A stretch of DNA of 64,000 bases from Takakia lepidozioides (GCA_030704615.1 CM060733.1:8804001-8868000); one strand, 5' to 3'. Numbered from the stretch's first letter, positions 48,987 through 60,907 are shown. The notes: a model not told the origin generated them from the letters alone. Program-made: numbers and translations.

Positions 48987-49400
48987 GAACTCATGGTAAT
49001 CATCCATAGGCGGCCCCTCAAGGTGCTGAAACAGCCCCTTCCATGCCATGAAAAGTGTAAATAGTTGTGGATTGCGCATTTGCTGCAAATCACACCAACT
49101 ATCAAACTCTTGGATAAAATCATCCAACTCGATGATGCCCACCGCCCTAGAGTACCTTCGTGGCCCCTTGGTAGCTCCATACATCTCCTCCATTGTGTCC
49201 CACAACAATGGCAAGAAAACAACTTGCACCGCCGGTATGAGTCCTCCTGATTCACAATCCGAATCAGAACCTTCCGTAGAAGACACAGGAGGTGAAGGTG
49301 GCCTAAACCGCACACCTCGTCTCGTGTACCCACTAGTATCGCTAGTGCTCAAACCGACACTGTCCCCAGCAACTAGTGGCACCTCCGTGTTGACACTCAA
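48980..49400 (-). pseudogene. Element C Gag N-terminal remnant
   Basis: About 130 codons match the start of element B Gag (RRGVRFRPPSPP, MEEMYGATKGPRRYSRAVG, ELDDFIQEFDSWCDLQQ). The ATG used by B reads ACG here, so normal initiation is lost. Ends at the deletion after DDYHEFRR. Confidence 0.85.
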
Positions 49401-50049
49401 CCGGTCATGAACATGTCTCTAACCCCCTCTCCACAAGGTAACCGGGTAGAGAACCTGTTGCGGCTTATGGTTTGGAATACTAAGTTCCTAACATAGCCTA
49501 CACCTGTACCTGCATCCACCGCAAGCACTCCTATGGTTGGCTGGTCATCACCTCCAACCTCACCACAGGAGAAACAATGATGGTCTGGCTAGTCATCACC
49601 CCAGCCTCACCATCGACAGCATGCTCTAGGACTGGCCGGTGATCAAATCCGGACCAATCACCTATAAAAACAAGTGCCCACACAAAACTAGCATGGCGCA
49701 CAGTCAAGCATGCAGGTATGGAGGGGATCCAAACACAAGAAATCAGAACGACAACTCCCCCACACCTAAAACAACTCCACGGTGTTGCTAATGCAAGGAC
49801 ACCCCAGCCCAAACCCGGACTGACTCTTGCCTCCACCTACGGGAAGGTCTTGGCCTAATGAGAGGGTGGAAACTACGAGGAAGAGAAACTAAAGCAATGC
49901 CTAACCCCAACATGCCCTCATCCCAACACTTTTCCTCTCATCTCTTCCCTCACTTGCATGACCATGGGACTATCATGAAGATACCCCTCAAACCGCCCTC
50001 CACGAGCTTCAAAATTCGGCCTTCAAGACCACATGCCGGTCCTTAGGCA

Positions 50050-51060
50050 GTCCACCAATCCACGAGTCAGCACAGGCCGTCCACAGGTCAACACGGGCCG
50101 CCACAGACCAGCACAGGCCCACACAGCTCACTGGTCATAGCCGTCACAGCCCCACACAGGCCACAGCCTGTCACAGCCCTACACAGTCACAGGGTCACAG
50201 CCCCACAGGCCGCAGCCTGTCACAGCCCCCACGGCCACAGGTCACAGCCTGACACAGCCCATCACAAAGGTCACAGGGTCACAGCCCCAAAGGCCACAGC
50301 CTGTCATTGCCCCTCACAACCCCATAGGCCACAAGGCACAGCCTGTCACAACCCCTCACAGCCCGTCATAGCCCCACAGGCCACAGGGCACAGCTTGTTA
50401 CAGCCCCTCATAGCCCGTCACAGCCCAATAGGCCACTGGGCGCAGCCCGTCACAGCCCGTCACAGCCCCACAGGCCACATGACACAGCCTGTCACAGCCC
50501 CTCACAGCCTGACACAGCCCCACAGGCCACATGGCTTGGCCTGTCACAGCCCTACACAGGTCACAGGGGTCACAGCCCCAAAGGCCACAGCCCCTCACAG
50601 CTCGTCACAGCCCCACAGGCCACAGGGCACAGCCCACCACAGTCTGTCACAGCCTGTCACAACCCGTCACAGCCCCACAGGCCACAGGGCACAGCCTATC
50701 ACAGCCCCTCACAGCCCGTCACAGCCCCACAGGCCACTGGGCACAGCCTGTCACAGCCCACCACAGCCCGTCACAGCCCATCACAGCGTGTCGCAGCCCG
50801 TCACAGCCCCACAGGCCACAGGGCATAGCCTGTCACAGCCCCTCATAGCCCGTCACAGCCCCATAGGCCATAGGGCACAGCCTGTCACAGCCCCTCACAG
50901 CCCCACAGGCCACTGGGCACAGCCTGTCACAGCCCGCCACAGCCTGTCACAACCCCTCACAGCCCGTCACAGCCCCACAGGCCACATGGCACAGCCTGTC
51001 AAAGTCCCTCACAGCCCATCATAGCGTGTCACAGCCCGTCACAGCCCCACAGACCACTCA
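50050..51060. repeat. CACAGCC minisatellite in the leader of element C
   Basis: About 1 kb built from a roughly 10-base word (CACAGCCCGT and variants). It is organised into longer units with CCCCACAGGCCACAGGGCA at irregular spacing of about 50-100 bases. Not CRISPR: no unique spacers, and this is a eukaryotic genome. Confidence 0.9.
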
Positions 51061-51479
51061 TGACAGTTTAGCCATTTCTCCAAGGGGTTTAGCCACGCCA
51101 AGCTAGGGTTTGTGTCTCTTGGACTCTAGGCTTCTTTGCACCGAGCTATGGCGGCTGTGAAGAAATCAGCAAGTATTCTTGCTCTTTCGGCTCCCACACA
51201 CCACCAATAGTAGCCCTAAGCCATGAGGAAGATGGTTGCCACAAACCAAGCCTTCTTTCTCATTTAGACTCCCCAAACACGCCACTAAACTCAATGGCAA
51301 ACAACCAAGCCTTGCTGGTTTCCAGCCTTTGTGAGCACTCATTCAAGCGTTTCCCTTGGCCATAGCATCTGTCTTAGAGCCTATTCCTACACCTGCCACT
51401 TCAAGAGCCATGCTCTATCGTAGGCTTGAGGTTGAAACCCCAACTCAGAACACGCTCTACAAGTGTCGGACTGTCACAT

Positions 51480-51900
51480 AAGAGCAGATCAGCGGGAGAT
51501 CAGCCCCTTACCTTCTCTTCTAGTTCTCTTAAGCTTGAAAACAAAAGCCCAATGGACTGAAGGCATGCTCCACACATGCCCCACTCTCACCACCAGAGAA
51601 TCAGCCCCTTTGCTTTCTTTCTTGCACCCACCAACCTGAAAATACACGCTTCAGCGAGCTGGAAGCATGCTCCACACATGCCCTACAGGGAAACCAGCCC
51701 CTTCCTTCTTTTCTTGCACTCCCAAACCTGAAAGTACAAGCCTTCAACAGGCTGAAAGCATGCTCCACACATGCATTGCTCTCACATAAGGGAAGTCAGC
51801 CCTTCCCTCTTCCTTGCTTGCCCTCCAAGCTTGAAGATGGAAGCTTCAATGAGCTGAATACATGCTCCACACATGCAACCTCTTCACTCAAGAGGTATCA
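51480..51900. repeat. Four diverged units of about 95-105 bp in the leader of element C
   Basis: The marker GCATGCTCCACACATGC recurs at 51563, 51665, 51758 and, slightly changed, 51860. Each is followed by CAGCCC and a C/T-rich stretch. Together with the minisatellite this makes the leader of C about 3 kb. Confidence 0.8.
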
Positions 51901-52439
51901 GCCCCCTATCTTGGCTCCTTAGCTCCTTGATGCTCTCTAAGACAAGACTAAGCACTCCACAGCCCTTGCCAAGCTCCTGAAACCCTAAGGCTTACATTTC
52001 CAGCCACAAGACACTCCTCTTGTGGTACAAGAGCTCTTCTTCCAAGCTCTGAAACCCTAGGTGCACATTCCATGGCCTTGCCGCACCTCTTAGCTCCTGT
52101 TCCAGCCCTGCTCTTGCCATGACAAGAGACCTCTCAATGCTGAAGCTCGAGATTGAAACCCAATCTCAACGTACTCCACAAAGTGTACTGATTTGCCCCA
52201 AGCCAAATCAGCCCTTTCGTTTGGTCTTGCAATCCTGCAGCATGGTGCTTTCATCTCTGAAGCTGAAGATCGAATGCCAAGGTCTACCACCTCGTAACCC
52301 ACATTGCCTCCGCTTCTAATAACCAAGAGCTCTACGGTGCTCCTTGCATAACAACATGGTTTCTCTCATTCTCAAGCAAAAACCACAAGTGCTACAACTA
52401 ACTCGTATCTGGCACTCACAGATACGAGCTCATTTTTCT

Positions 52440-52760
52440 CGAGTGATAAAGAAGAAGAATACAAGCACGAGCTCACAAATCTGAAGCATAAACTCATGCA
52501 TATATAACCTCATCACTCAAATACAAGTCAAGCCAAGTGCACCCCACGCCATGGGGAATCCACACTACGGCGCCATAGCTAGGCGCGGTGAGGCTCAACT
52601 CGAGAAAGATGAGCCTCTTGCGCTTGCCGTGAAGATAACCACTCCAGGGCCTAAATCTGCCTTGACCCCTGGATTGACACTTGGGCCAATCCCAAATATC
52701 AATATGTAAAAACTAGCTATTTCCTAGCTAGTTTCACACTAGTGGTAAAATAACTTGACA
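52440..52760 (-). repeat. Element C 5' end, A-type repeat
   Basis: Diverged relative of A1: TGTCAAGTTA, GTGTGAAACTAGCTAG, GTTGAGCC and CCATGG blocks occur in the same order. The inner side (TTTATCACTCGAGAAAAATG) resembles what follows A1 in element B. Confidence 0.8.
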
Positions 52761-52764
52761 TTGC

Positions 52765-53007
52765 GGATGATGACTCTTGGGATCCTCGGACTTGACCTCT
52801 CTAGGACTTAGAACACTTCTATGACATCTCACCATCTGTACTCCCTGCATGGTTTTCCTAGCCAAGGGTTTTGTCCTCGGCCCACCTTACAGGTGCCAGG
52901 TTTTCTCTTGGTAGGTTTTTCACCCAGCAGTGGAGGGTGATATTTTCCTAATTATTTGTCTTCCTTCGCGGAGCTCAGGGATTTTTGTGGGGGGTAGGCT
53001 TCAGAAA
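52765..53007 (+). other. 3' untranslated region of element A with polypurine tract
   Basis: Continues element A after element C. GTGGGGGGTAGG at about 52987-52998 is the likely plus-strand primer, ten bases before the LTR. Confidence 0.6.
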
Positions 53008-53472
53008 TGTAAAGCCCCATATTTGTTTAGCCTGAAAATAGCCCGTTTCATCCAAAACGGCGATACACATCCATAGTATATATTTTTGGCGTATGAAGCC
53101 GTTAAACCGTTACAATGATATCTAGGGTTAGTTTTTGTAGGTGGTTCGATCCTGGCTCTTCATCAGATCTAGGGCCACAAGACAGCGCCGTGGGCTTTGG
53201 CCTGTGATGCCTCGCCACGCGGCGGGCCACTACGGCTAGGGCTTTTTGTATAAAGACGGTGCCCTGATACAAGGTCGGGGCAGTGTACTCGGGTGTTAGT
53301 ATATATGTGATTTTGGTGTACAAGCTTTGGATGAGAGCTGCTTAGTGCCTGATTTGTGTGTTTGATCCTCCGCTCGCGCGTTGCTTGCTCTTTCCACTCG
53401 CCCCTTTGTTGTGCAATCTTGCTTCTTGAGAGGAAATGAGTATATGCTTCAGGCTTGTTTTAAGGCTTTACA
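53008..53472 (+). repeat. Element A 3' LTR (465 bp)
   Basis: Begins TGTAAAGCC and ends GGCTTTACA, a perfect 9-base inverted terminal pair. It matches 33744-34203 in reverse complement. AGCT follows at 53473-53476. A TATAAAGA-like box lies near 53250. Confidence 0.92.
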
Positions 53473-53830
53473 AGCTTGGTGAGTGGTTGAACATAATGGG
53501 CAGTATGGGGATGGGAACTTATGCGACATCTGGTCCCAGGAAGGGGAAATGTGTGTTTTGGTAGTGTATATAGAGTTTGCAATGTGAGGCTATGGCTACT
53601 TTAGTGAGCCGACTGTGATGTGTGGCGGCAGTGATGGCGCATTTGTGTAAGATGAGCTCCATGCCGGACCATAGATTGAATCTAAATATTTTGTTAACTT
53701 GTCAGTTTATGTATTGTGGTTTGTGTGCCAGGATGGCGAGATCGTCTGCATATGCTGCAGCTGAGATGTCACTTGAGGAGGTTTTGTATTGATACCCAAG
53801 TTTGTCACGGGCTAGCCATTGGAGTAGGGG
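53473..53830 (-). pseudogene. LINE reverse transcriptase fragment (5' half of the split LINE)
   Basis: The minus strand encodes LLQWLARDKLGYQYKT, then AAAYADDLAILAH (catalytic YADD), VNKIFRFNLWSGMELILHKC and, in another frame, SPYCPLCSTTHQA. That end joins in frame to RDTWSHLLSQC at 34204. Upstream it is fused to copia gag at about 53830. Confidence 0.85.
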
Positions 53831-54300
53831 TTCATCAGATATTACAGTTCCCACAAAGTTCAACTCGTCTCTTAAGAAACTGAACAAACTTGAATGTTGT
53901 TCGACTGATTCTATCTCGCGGTCATCTTCAGACCATAGAATTTTTGTGTCGCAATCACTTGCAACGTTACATCCTTCGTCTCAAAAATGGCTGCTAGCTT
54001 ATCCCAAACCTCTTTGGAACTTTTAGCGCCAATGATCAGATTCATCTGATTGTCTCTCAAGTTCATTATGACGTTAGCACTACCTTATGATTGTTTCTAT
54101 CCCATAAAGCTTGGCCCATCGCATCATCTGGTCTTATATATGACTCATCAATCACTCCCCATAGATATTTGTCTAGAAGAATCATCTCCATTCTAAACTT
54201 CTAGGATTGGTAATTGGTTCCATTGAACCGCCTATATCTAATGTTTCTATGAGCAAAAATTGTCAAGATGTACTCAGCTTTTGTTGACGAAAGAGCTGTT
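53830..54300 (-). pseudogene. Ty1/copia Gag fragment
   Basis: The minus strand reads NGTNYQSWKFRMEMILLDKY, LWGVIDESYIRPDDAMGQAL, MNLIIGAKSSKEVWDKLAAI and LFSFLRDELNFVGTVI in shifting frames. This is the copia gag region (UBN2-like). Heavily mutated. Confidence 0.75.
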
Positions 54301-54479
54301 TGATTGCGGAAGCAACTTGGTCAACGGTGCAGTAAAGTCTGTGAGTTTGCTAATTGTCAAGTCTAAAGTCTTCCGTAGTGAGAGAGGAAAGACCTAATGG
54401 CACGGTGTCTTCGTCTAGCAAATGACAAACTTCAACAACTCTACATTGTGACAATCAAAATGCGATTGCATTAAGTCAA

Positions 54480-54660
54480 AACCCAAAATACCATTAGAGG
54501 ACATTGAGGTTCAACATCACTACGATCGGGAGGTTGTAGACAAAGGAGAAGAAGTGGTATATTGTTCTACGGAAGACATGGTTGCCGATGTTTTGACAAA
54601 AAGCCTACCAAAGCCAAAACACATCAAGTGTTCACTTGAACTTGGTTGAGATTACGTGAT
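54480..54660 (+). pseudogene. Ty1/copia RNase H tail fragment
   Basis: The plus strand reads EVQHHYDREVVDKGEEVVYC then STEDMVADVLTKSLPKPKH, the standard end of copia Pol (RNase H to the DxLTKxLP motif). Opposite strand to the gag fragment, so they are not one intact element. Confidence 0.85.
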
Positions 54661-54789
54661 TATCTCGTTAAGAGACGGTGTTGAAAAATTGTTCCATGAA
54701 TCCATTGTAGATAAAGTTAGAGACGTTAAAGTAACTCTCTATTTAAAGATAAAAAGATAAAAGATAAAATTTCTGTAACGTCCAGTGAA

Positions 54790-54990
54790 TTTACTGAGCC
54801 TACTGCTCAACACACATGCCATCGAGGGCCCAATGGACGGTATGAAGGCACATGTTGAAGGATTGAACCCAGGATCACCTAGGTTATGCAGAGGCAAGGC
54901 ACAAACACCCAACCACTGGGCTACCTGCTCAAGCGCTTTTGGCGTAAAGTTAAAGCTAGTCCATTATGGGACTACTTAACATATCTGTAT
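54790..54990 (-). repeat. tRNA-derived SINE-like sequence
   Basis: On the minus strand GGTAGCCCAGTGGTTGGG resembles a pol III box A, and CCTGGGTTCAATCC, about 45 bases on, resembles box B (T-loop TTCAATCC). The cloverleaf is not intact, so it is read as a tRNA-related SINE or relic rather than a working tRNA gene. Confidence 0.55.
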
Positions 54991-55340
54991 AATAAAAGTA
55001 GGTCTACCAAAACAAGTCTTTAATGAATGTTTTTTTTAAAAAAAAGAAAAAAGAGGGAGGGAGGCCTCAAGCTAATGCTTTTAACCTAGTTAGAACTATA
55101 TAAGAAGCTTGGTTTTTTTTGTTTTTCCCCCTCTCTCTCTCTCACAAATTAATGGTTTTTGCTGTGTGCTATATGGTGGGTGGAGAGCCTTGTATACAAT
55201 CCTCATTGATTGTTCTACGTCAAGTGTTTCGACACTTCCGTCATAGTTCACACGCCGGCCGTCTCCCTGGGCAGGGAGCGGACATAGGTCTTGAGAGCGT
55301 GCTTGGGAGTGTGTCGGAAAGAGCTTGAGGTTGGGGAGCG
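54991..55340. other. 5' flank and presumed promoter of eRF1
   Basis: Runs of T and A (55028-55052), a CT-rich stretch (55127-55143), then GC-richer sequence leading to the eRF1 start at 55341. ATATAAGAAGC at 55097 could serve as a TATA-like element, unproven. Confidence 0.4.
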
Positions 55341-58300
55341 ATGTCGGAAGGTGGCGAGACAGATAAGAATATAGAGATTTGGAAGATTAAGAAGCTGATA
55401 AAAGGGTTGGAATCGGCCCGTGGAAATGGGACTTCCATGATCTCACTCATTATGCCCCCCAGGTGCATGCTCTTGTTTCCAATTTGAGCTGCTCTGTGTT
55501 TCCTTTTTGGGTTCTGGAGGAGATTCTCCTTGGGTTGTTGTCTGTCTTGAAGCAATTCTGGTAAAGAGACATGCAGGGTCACGATTCTTCAGAGATGGAT
55601 TCTGTTCATCATGCAAGCAGAATTCATAGCTCAAGGCATGCCTTAGAAAGCTAGCAAGGGGTCTGGTCTTTGCGTTCTGAGAACCTCTCACTGTTTGAGA
55701 CTCCCGCCTCCATTCGTCCTCCGCAGTGTTCGGGGAAGCTGGCTTCAACAGCAGAAACAGTGATAAACAGATAATCAGGATTTGGTAAAATACGGTTTGG
55801 AGACAGATTTGTGACCATAGTTTCCATCACTTTTGGAATCAAAGAAATTGCAGAGTGTTTGTCATTGGATGTTTCATCAATTGCAGTCAACTGTAATGAT
55901 GACTGTTGTGTGTTCAGTCCAATCATCTTCAGTTTCTGGTCTCAGTTAACATCTGCTCGAAGCCATGAACTTGAATGTCAGTGTTTCCCTGTAGAGCCCT
56001 GCTTTTATGGGCGTATGGATGAGACATTTGGCTACACTTTTTCACACTACCCTCATCCTCGTGTATAAATTTGGATCACGTGTCCTCTCTTTTATCAATT
56101 GCCATTCAACTCTACAACCTGCTTCTCACTGGTTGCCGGTCCCCATGACTAGCTCCTGGAGTTTAGCTGAGCAAGCGTATATCTGATTGATGGGTTCCTA
56201 TTTGGAGCCTTTCCTACCTCCATGCTCCACCAGAGGGGCTGGCATGGGTGAACGAGGAACGAGTTTAAGTATCCTGATATTCTTAGAACTTTAGAGGGAT
56301 TGTATACCCTTATTCCATGGGCGCCTGGTTCCCCAGGCATTTCCAAGTGGAATGGTCTGTGAAGCTGAGGCTGTGACGCAGACTTATGGCTTGTGGAGGC
56401 CAGTTGACTGGATGCATTCTTCCTTGCTGAAAATGTCTGACTGACCATACTCTCATTTTGCACGACCACTCATGTACAAGATATATGTGTTGATTAAACG
56501 TGCCTAAATGGTTGAATTGGCATTGGAAAGCCATTGTAAATGACTTTTTCGGAAGTTGAGGCCTAGTTCCTTCTTGGTTGCTTGTTGTCTGCACAAAGAT
56601 GGTGTGCTAGGTCATCCAACAGATAGAGTTAACATATCTACATGTTCGGCATCAGGGATCAGATCTCTCGCGTGACGAAGATGCTTGGAGACGAGTTTGG
56701 CACAGCCTCAAACATCAAGAACAGGGTAAACCGGCAGTCTGTGCTGGGGGCCATCACGTCAGCACAGCAACGACTCAAGCTCTACAACAAGGTTCCTCCC
56801 AATGGGCTGGTTTTGTACACAGGAACAATTGTTACAGACGATGGCAAGGAAAGAAAGGTAAACCCTCCCTTTGTTCTTGCTCTTTTGTGCTATTATGAAC
56901 CAGAATTTTGAAGGCCAGGACTAATGTTATATTTACAAGGAAGTTCCACTGGGGAGCAGATCACTGAGGACTCCCTCATGTATTCCCATCCCGTCCATCC
57001 CTTCTGGATCTTTCATCACACACAGAAAGAACTGTTTCTCACCTTCTACTGTGTCTCTTTCGAGATTGCGGATTGATATATGCCTGAAGTGGAAATGTTT
57101 CTAGGAGTAGGCAGTATTGAAAACCCAGTGTTGAAAACCAGGTTTTGTAGGGGCTAATGGTTTGGTTCTCTGGTGTTGTAGGTGACCATCGATTTTGACC
57201 CTTTCAAGCCAATCAATGCGTCACTCTACCTCTGTGATAACAAGTTCCACACCGAGGCCCTCAATGAGCTTCTGGAATCTGATGATAAGTTTGGGTTCAT
57301 TGTCATGGACGGAAATGGGACTTTATTTGGGACCTTGAGTGGCAACACTCGCGAAGTGCTTCATAAGTTCACTGTTGATCTGCCAAAAAAGCACGGGCGA
57401 GGTGGGCAATCAGCTCTTCGGTTTGCTAGGCTTCGGATGGAAAAGCGCCACAACTATGTTAGAAAAACAGCTGAGTTGGCTACCCAGTTTTACGTCAACC
57501 CGGCAACCAGCCAGCCAAACGTGTCAGGTATTGGATATATTGTGTTGTGGTGCTACCGTGGATCTTTATCCCACTACCAGTGTGGATGATTGCTACATAC
57601 CTGCCAGTGAGGATTTTTGGGTCACTATGGTAGCTCCCTCGAACAAACTTCTTCCAAGCTGAGCACTTGAAAAGAAGATAGCTAGAGATTTTGTTGTCTG
57701 TGGTTTCTTGTGGTCATGTTAATCATGCGGTTCCTGTTAATGTTGTTTGCAGGTTTGATTCTTGCTGGTTCAGCAGACTTTAAAACTGAATTGAGCCAGT
57801 CCGACATGTTTGACCCACGCTTACAAGCCAAGGTGTTGAATGTGGTAGATGTTTCTTATGGTGGTGAGAATGGGTTCAACCAGGCAATTGAGTTATCAGC
57901 TGATATTCTTGCCAATGTGAAATTCATCCAAGAGAAGCGGTTGATAGGCAAGTACTTCGAGGAGATAAGTCAGGACACAGGCAAATATGTATTTGGTGTT
58001 GATGACACATTGAAGGCGCTTGAGATGGGTGCTGTCGAAACGTTGATTGTGTGGGAGAATTTGGATGTGAATCGCTTCACCTTGAAAAATGCTGTGACTG
58101 GAGAGCTCTCTATCAAACATCTGAACAAGGACCAAGCGGCGGACCAATCCAAGTTAGTAGCTTCCCTTATTTGTGTAGTACAGTCTTGTTGTATTTTCAT
58201 CCTAGTGCTTTATTTCGCCAAGCAACAGACTACTTTGCTTGGACCTTTCCTTCGCCTTCTTCTTGCCCATCCATTTGTCATCTCAGTCGTACCATGGTGA

Positions 58301-59108
58301 GGTACTTTGTCCGTAATTTGGTTGTGTTGATTATGATGGGGAGGCCATTGTAATCGAGGAATCAATATTGCACTAAGACAGAATGACTGTGGTAGAGGGC
58401 AGAGCCAGACAGTGTTGCAACATTTTGGTTCTCTTTGTTCTTTTGCATTTCCCCTTTCGTTGCTCCTTTTCCGGTAGTGCCATGCATACATTAATATACT
58501 TGAATTACTGCTCAACAGCTTCAGGGACCCAGAGACACAAGCAGAATTGGAGGTCCAAGAGAAGCTTTCGCTTCTTGAGTGGTTTGCAAATGAGTACAAA
58601 CGCTTCGGGTGTACACTTGAATTTGTTACGAATAAGTCACAGGTATTTTGCATTCATCCTCGGAATGCCAGTACATGGGATTTTACTGAAATTTTTGGAC
58701 AAGTAATTTACTTATTTTTTTACTGTATTTTCATCATCAAATATCTAGAAGAGCAATGTTGCAGCTGGGTTGTTGACATTGCTTACTATATACTGGGTTT
58801 CACCTGACATAGTTAGGAATGATGACTACTTGTGTGTATACCTGTTCTAGTAATTTGCAAGGTAGGCTTGAATACTTCAATGTTGATTGAGTACATTATA
58901 CACTGATCTTGTAAAACTTGTGTGCTCACAATAAGGAAGTGCTTCCTCTTTCACTAATGTGTTCATTGGAACCATGTAATGGTTACAGGAAGGGTCGCAG
59001 TTCTGCAGAGGGTTTGGAGGTATTGGGGGCATATTGCGCTACCAGCTGGACATGCGCACCTTTGATGAGCTCTCTGATGATGATGGTGTTTATGAAGATT
59101 CTGACTAA
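55341..59108 (+). CDS. eRF1: Eukaryotic peptide chain release factor 1 (eRF1)
   Basis: Recognises all three stop codons in the ribosomal A site and triggers peptide release with eRF3. Six exons splice in phase: 55341-55462, 56656-56857, 57182-57527, 57753-58152, 58519-58642 and 58989-59108, giving roughly 436 residues, normal for the family. N domain: [14 protein letters not shown], then the stop-decoding loop, which reads [14 protein letters not shown] where NIKS is expected (AAC instead of an AGC-type Ser codon), and the YxCxxxF motif YLCDNKF. Middle domain: [14 protein letters not shown] with catalytic GGQ. C domain: [34 protein letters not shown] and the acidic end YEDSD. The stop is TAA. 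Introns are 225 to 1193 bases. No sign of pseudogenisation. Confidence 0.96.
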
Positions 59109-60907
59109 ATCCATCTAGCCAGCGTCCGTCCCCTCACCCTGTTGCTTTCTCTCTCCAAGAAACAAATATTTGTCATCAAGGGACAAACGACAAAGCAATG
59201 GGCGTAGGGGACTGGGAGTGAGTTGTGATAGTATCATAGCACAAGAAAGTACTTAAAAGCGTGGCTGGTGTGGAGTACTTAAAGTTTTGCAGGAAGAGAG
59301 AAAAAGAGGATGCAGGGGCATAGGGAAACTGACAAGGAGAAGTCTGGATTTTATGAAAGAAGATTTCTATGGCACTTATTGGGAACTCGGGCTCCATGGT
59401 GGAGACTGCTGGGTCTACAATGCAGTGGAAGAATGCAGACGAGTAGGTGGTGTGACGAGTGGTATGAGGATGGGGGCATCAACTTGCAGGAAACCTGTCG
59501 GCGCATACACTGGAAGCATTGAGAATACCCAATACAGGGCAAGGCCACCAAAGACAATATAGCTGCATACAGTAATGGTGAGGTTCAGCTGGCATATGTC
59601 CTGGATTGCATTGACATTAAAGGTCACATTAGCTATCAATTACCTCTGGGCGCTTGGAACAAGCACAGTCTGACCCATTGTCTAGACTCTCTTGAATCTA
59701 GCTCGGAAACTGATCCAATAAGGGGATTGAGCTCTACCTATCTCAAGAAGGGCTTCTTCATGGAGTGGGAACATCCAAATGTAAAATTCTATCATTCACG
59801 TCAGTGTCTTTTGTCCAAACCATATAAGATTCATCTGTCACCCCCCATCAAAGCACAAGGAAGAGAGTAATAAAATGGTGCAGAAACCATTGTAAACTGC
59901 ACAGCTTATGTACATATTGGGACTGAAGCATATGACTGTTTTCCCACATTCTGGCACGCTCCTCACGACCTTTACAATCCCGCATGACGGGCTCGTCAGC
60001 GCCGTGAAATGTCTGGCCCTTGGAACTCGGAAGATGGACCCACTGCACCCTCCATCAGACAGACGAACTGTGCGCAGATAGACAAGTGGCTGGCAAGAAA
60101 TGCAGGAAAAGCTTCCCTTCAAGAGAGGGACGAATCAAATCAGGTTCACTTCACTCACGTGGCTTGCATACTTCGAGTCCGATTTGCACTCACCTAGGTT
60201 CTCTACTCCTCGTCTTGCTGAACACGTGTGCTATAAGAGCTTCACAGACTCACAGTGCCCACCACCTGTTTGGACAATCCCACACCATGCGTAGTGGGCC
60301 CACTCTGGCCACTCACCGTGGATTGCTGGGCAGAGCATGTCTCCTTCCGTTCACACATTCTAACTCTTCTGTGGTCCGTCCTTCGGTTTGATCTGTCCAC
60401 AGGCGCCAACGACGCTATTATTTAGCTTCTCTCGCTGTGTTTATCCGTCTCTATCTCCGGACGTTATGAAGTTCCCATCTTGTGAATCCCATCCTCAGTC
60501 TCCTACCTTGACTCGTCTCTCACAACTGCCTTGGTGCGCCATGACGAAATCCCTGGTTGTTGTTGTTGTTGCACTATCTCTATTTTGAGCTGACTTGATA
60601 TCAGATCTATCCCAGTCTGTGCACCCTGAATGACAGTTGATCGTTTCAGCTGACCACACAACCCACCCCAGAAACCCAGTCTTCCTGGGCCCAAAATTCA
60701 TCGTCGTTTACTAGGAAGTTGCTGAGATCGGGTAGTGCCCATTGGCGGCGAGGGAAAAATAATGAGCTGTGGCTGTAGGATTTTACGTCATAAGGTCTCA
60801 TGCGAGGCTCGTCATATTGGTGATCGGAAGGAACCTAAGTTCGATGGAAGGAAAATTCAGACCAAAACAATAGCCAGTTGTACATACTATTGCACAAGGA
60901 CTTGGCA
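59109..60907. other. Spacer after eRF1, before the hydrolase gene
   Basis: Presumed eRF1 3' UTR and hydrolase promoter. Open frames on both strands here have no recognisable domains, no good codon pattern and no splice logic, so none is called. A short GTT repeat (TTGTTGTTGTTGTTG) lies at 60557-60571. Confidence 0.4.

Larger units (their letters stand above)
48166..52760 (-). mobile_element. Element C: deletion derivative of the element B family
   Basis: Flanked by TTGC (48162-48165 and 52761-52764), with TG...CA ends, inserted in the 3' region of element A. Minus-strand order: A-like 5' end (52760 leftward, TGTCAAGTTATTTTACC), long repetitive leader, Gag N-terminus, a scrap of the protease-linker region, PHD finger, polypurine run, B-like 3' end (ends GCGCACGACA). 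Its two ends are not copies of each other, unlike an LTR pair. Lacks protease core, methyltransferase, RT and integrase, so it would depend on a full element. Confidence 0.88.

Noticed and set aside
50050-51060. CRISPR-like array
   Set aside because: Short imperfect tandem words without unique spacers, inside a eukaryotic retrotransposon; a minisatellite.
53008-53472. Solo LTR
   Set aside because: It is preceded by a polypurine run and by element A 3' sequence that connects, after removing B and C, to A's integrase. It is the 3' LTR.
54850-54935. Functional tRNA gene
   Set aside because: Box A and box B-like sequences are present, but acceptor and anticodon stems do not pair; treated as a SINE relic.
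59838-60122. 94-codon minus-strand ORF as a gene
   Set aside because: No domain, Cys/Ser-rich low quality composition, no splice or promoter support; typical chance ORF.
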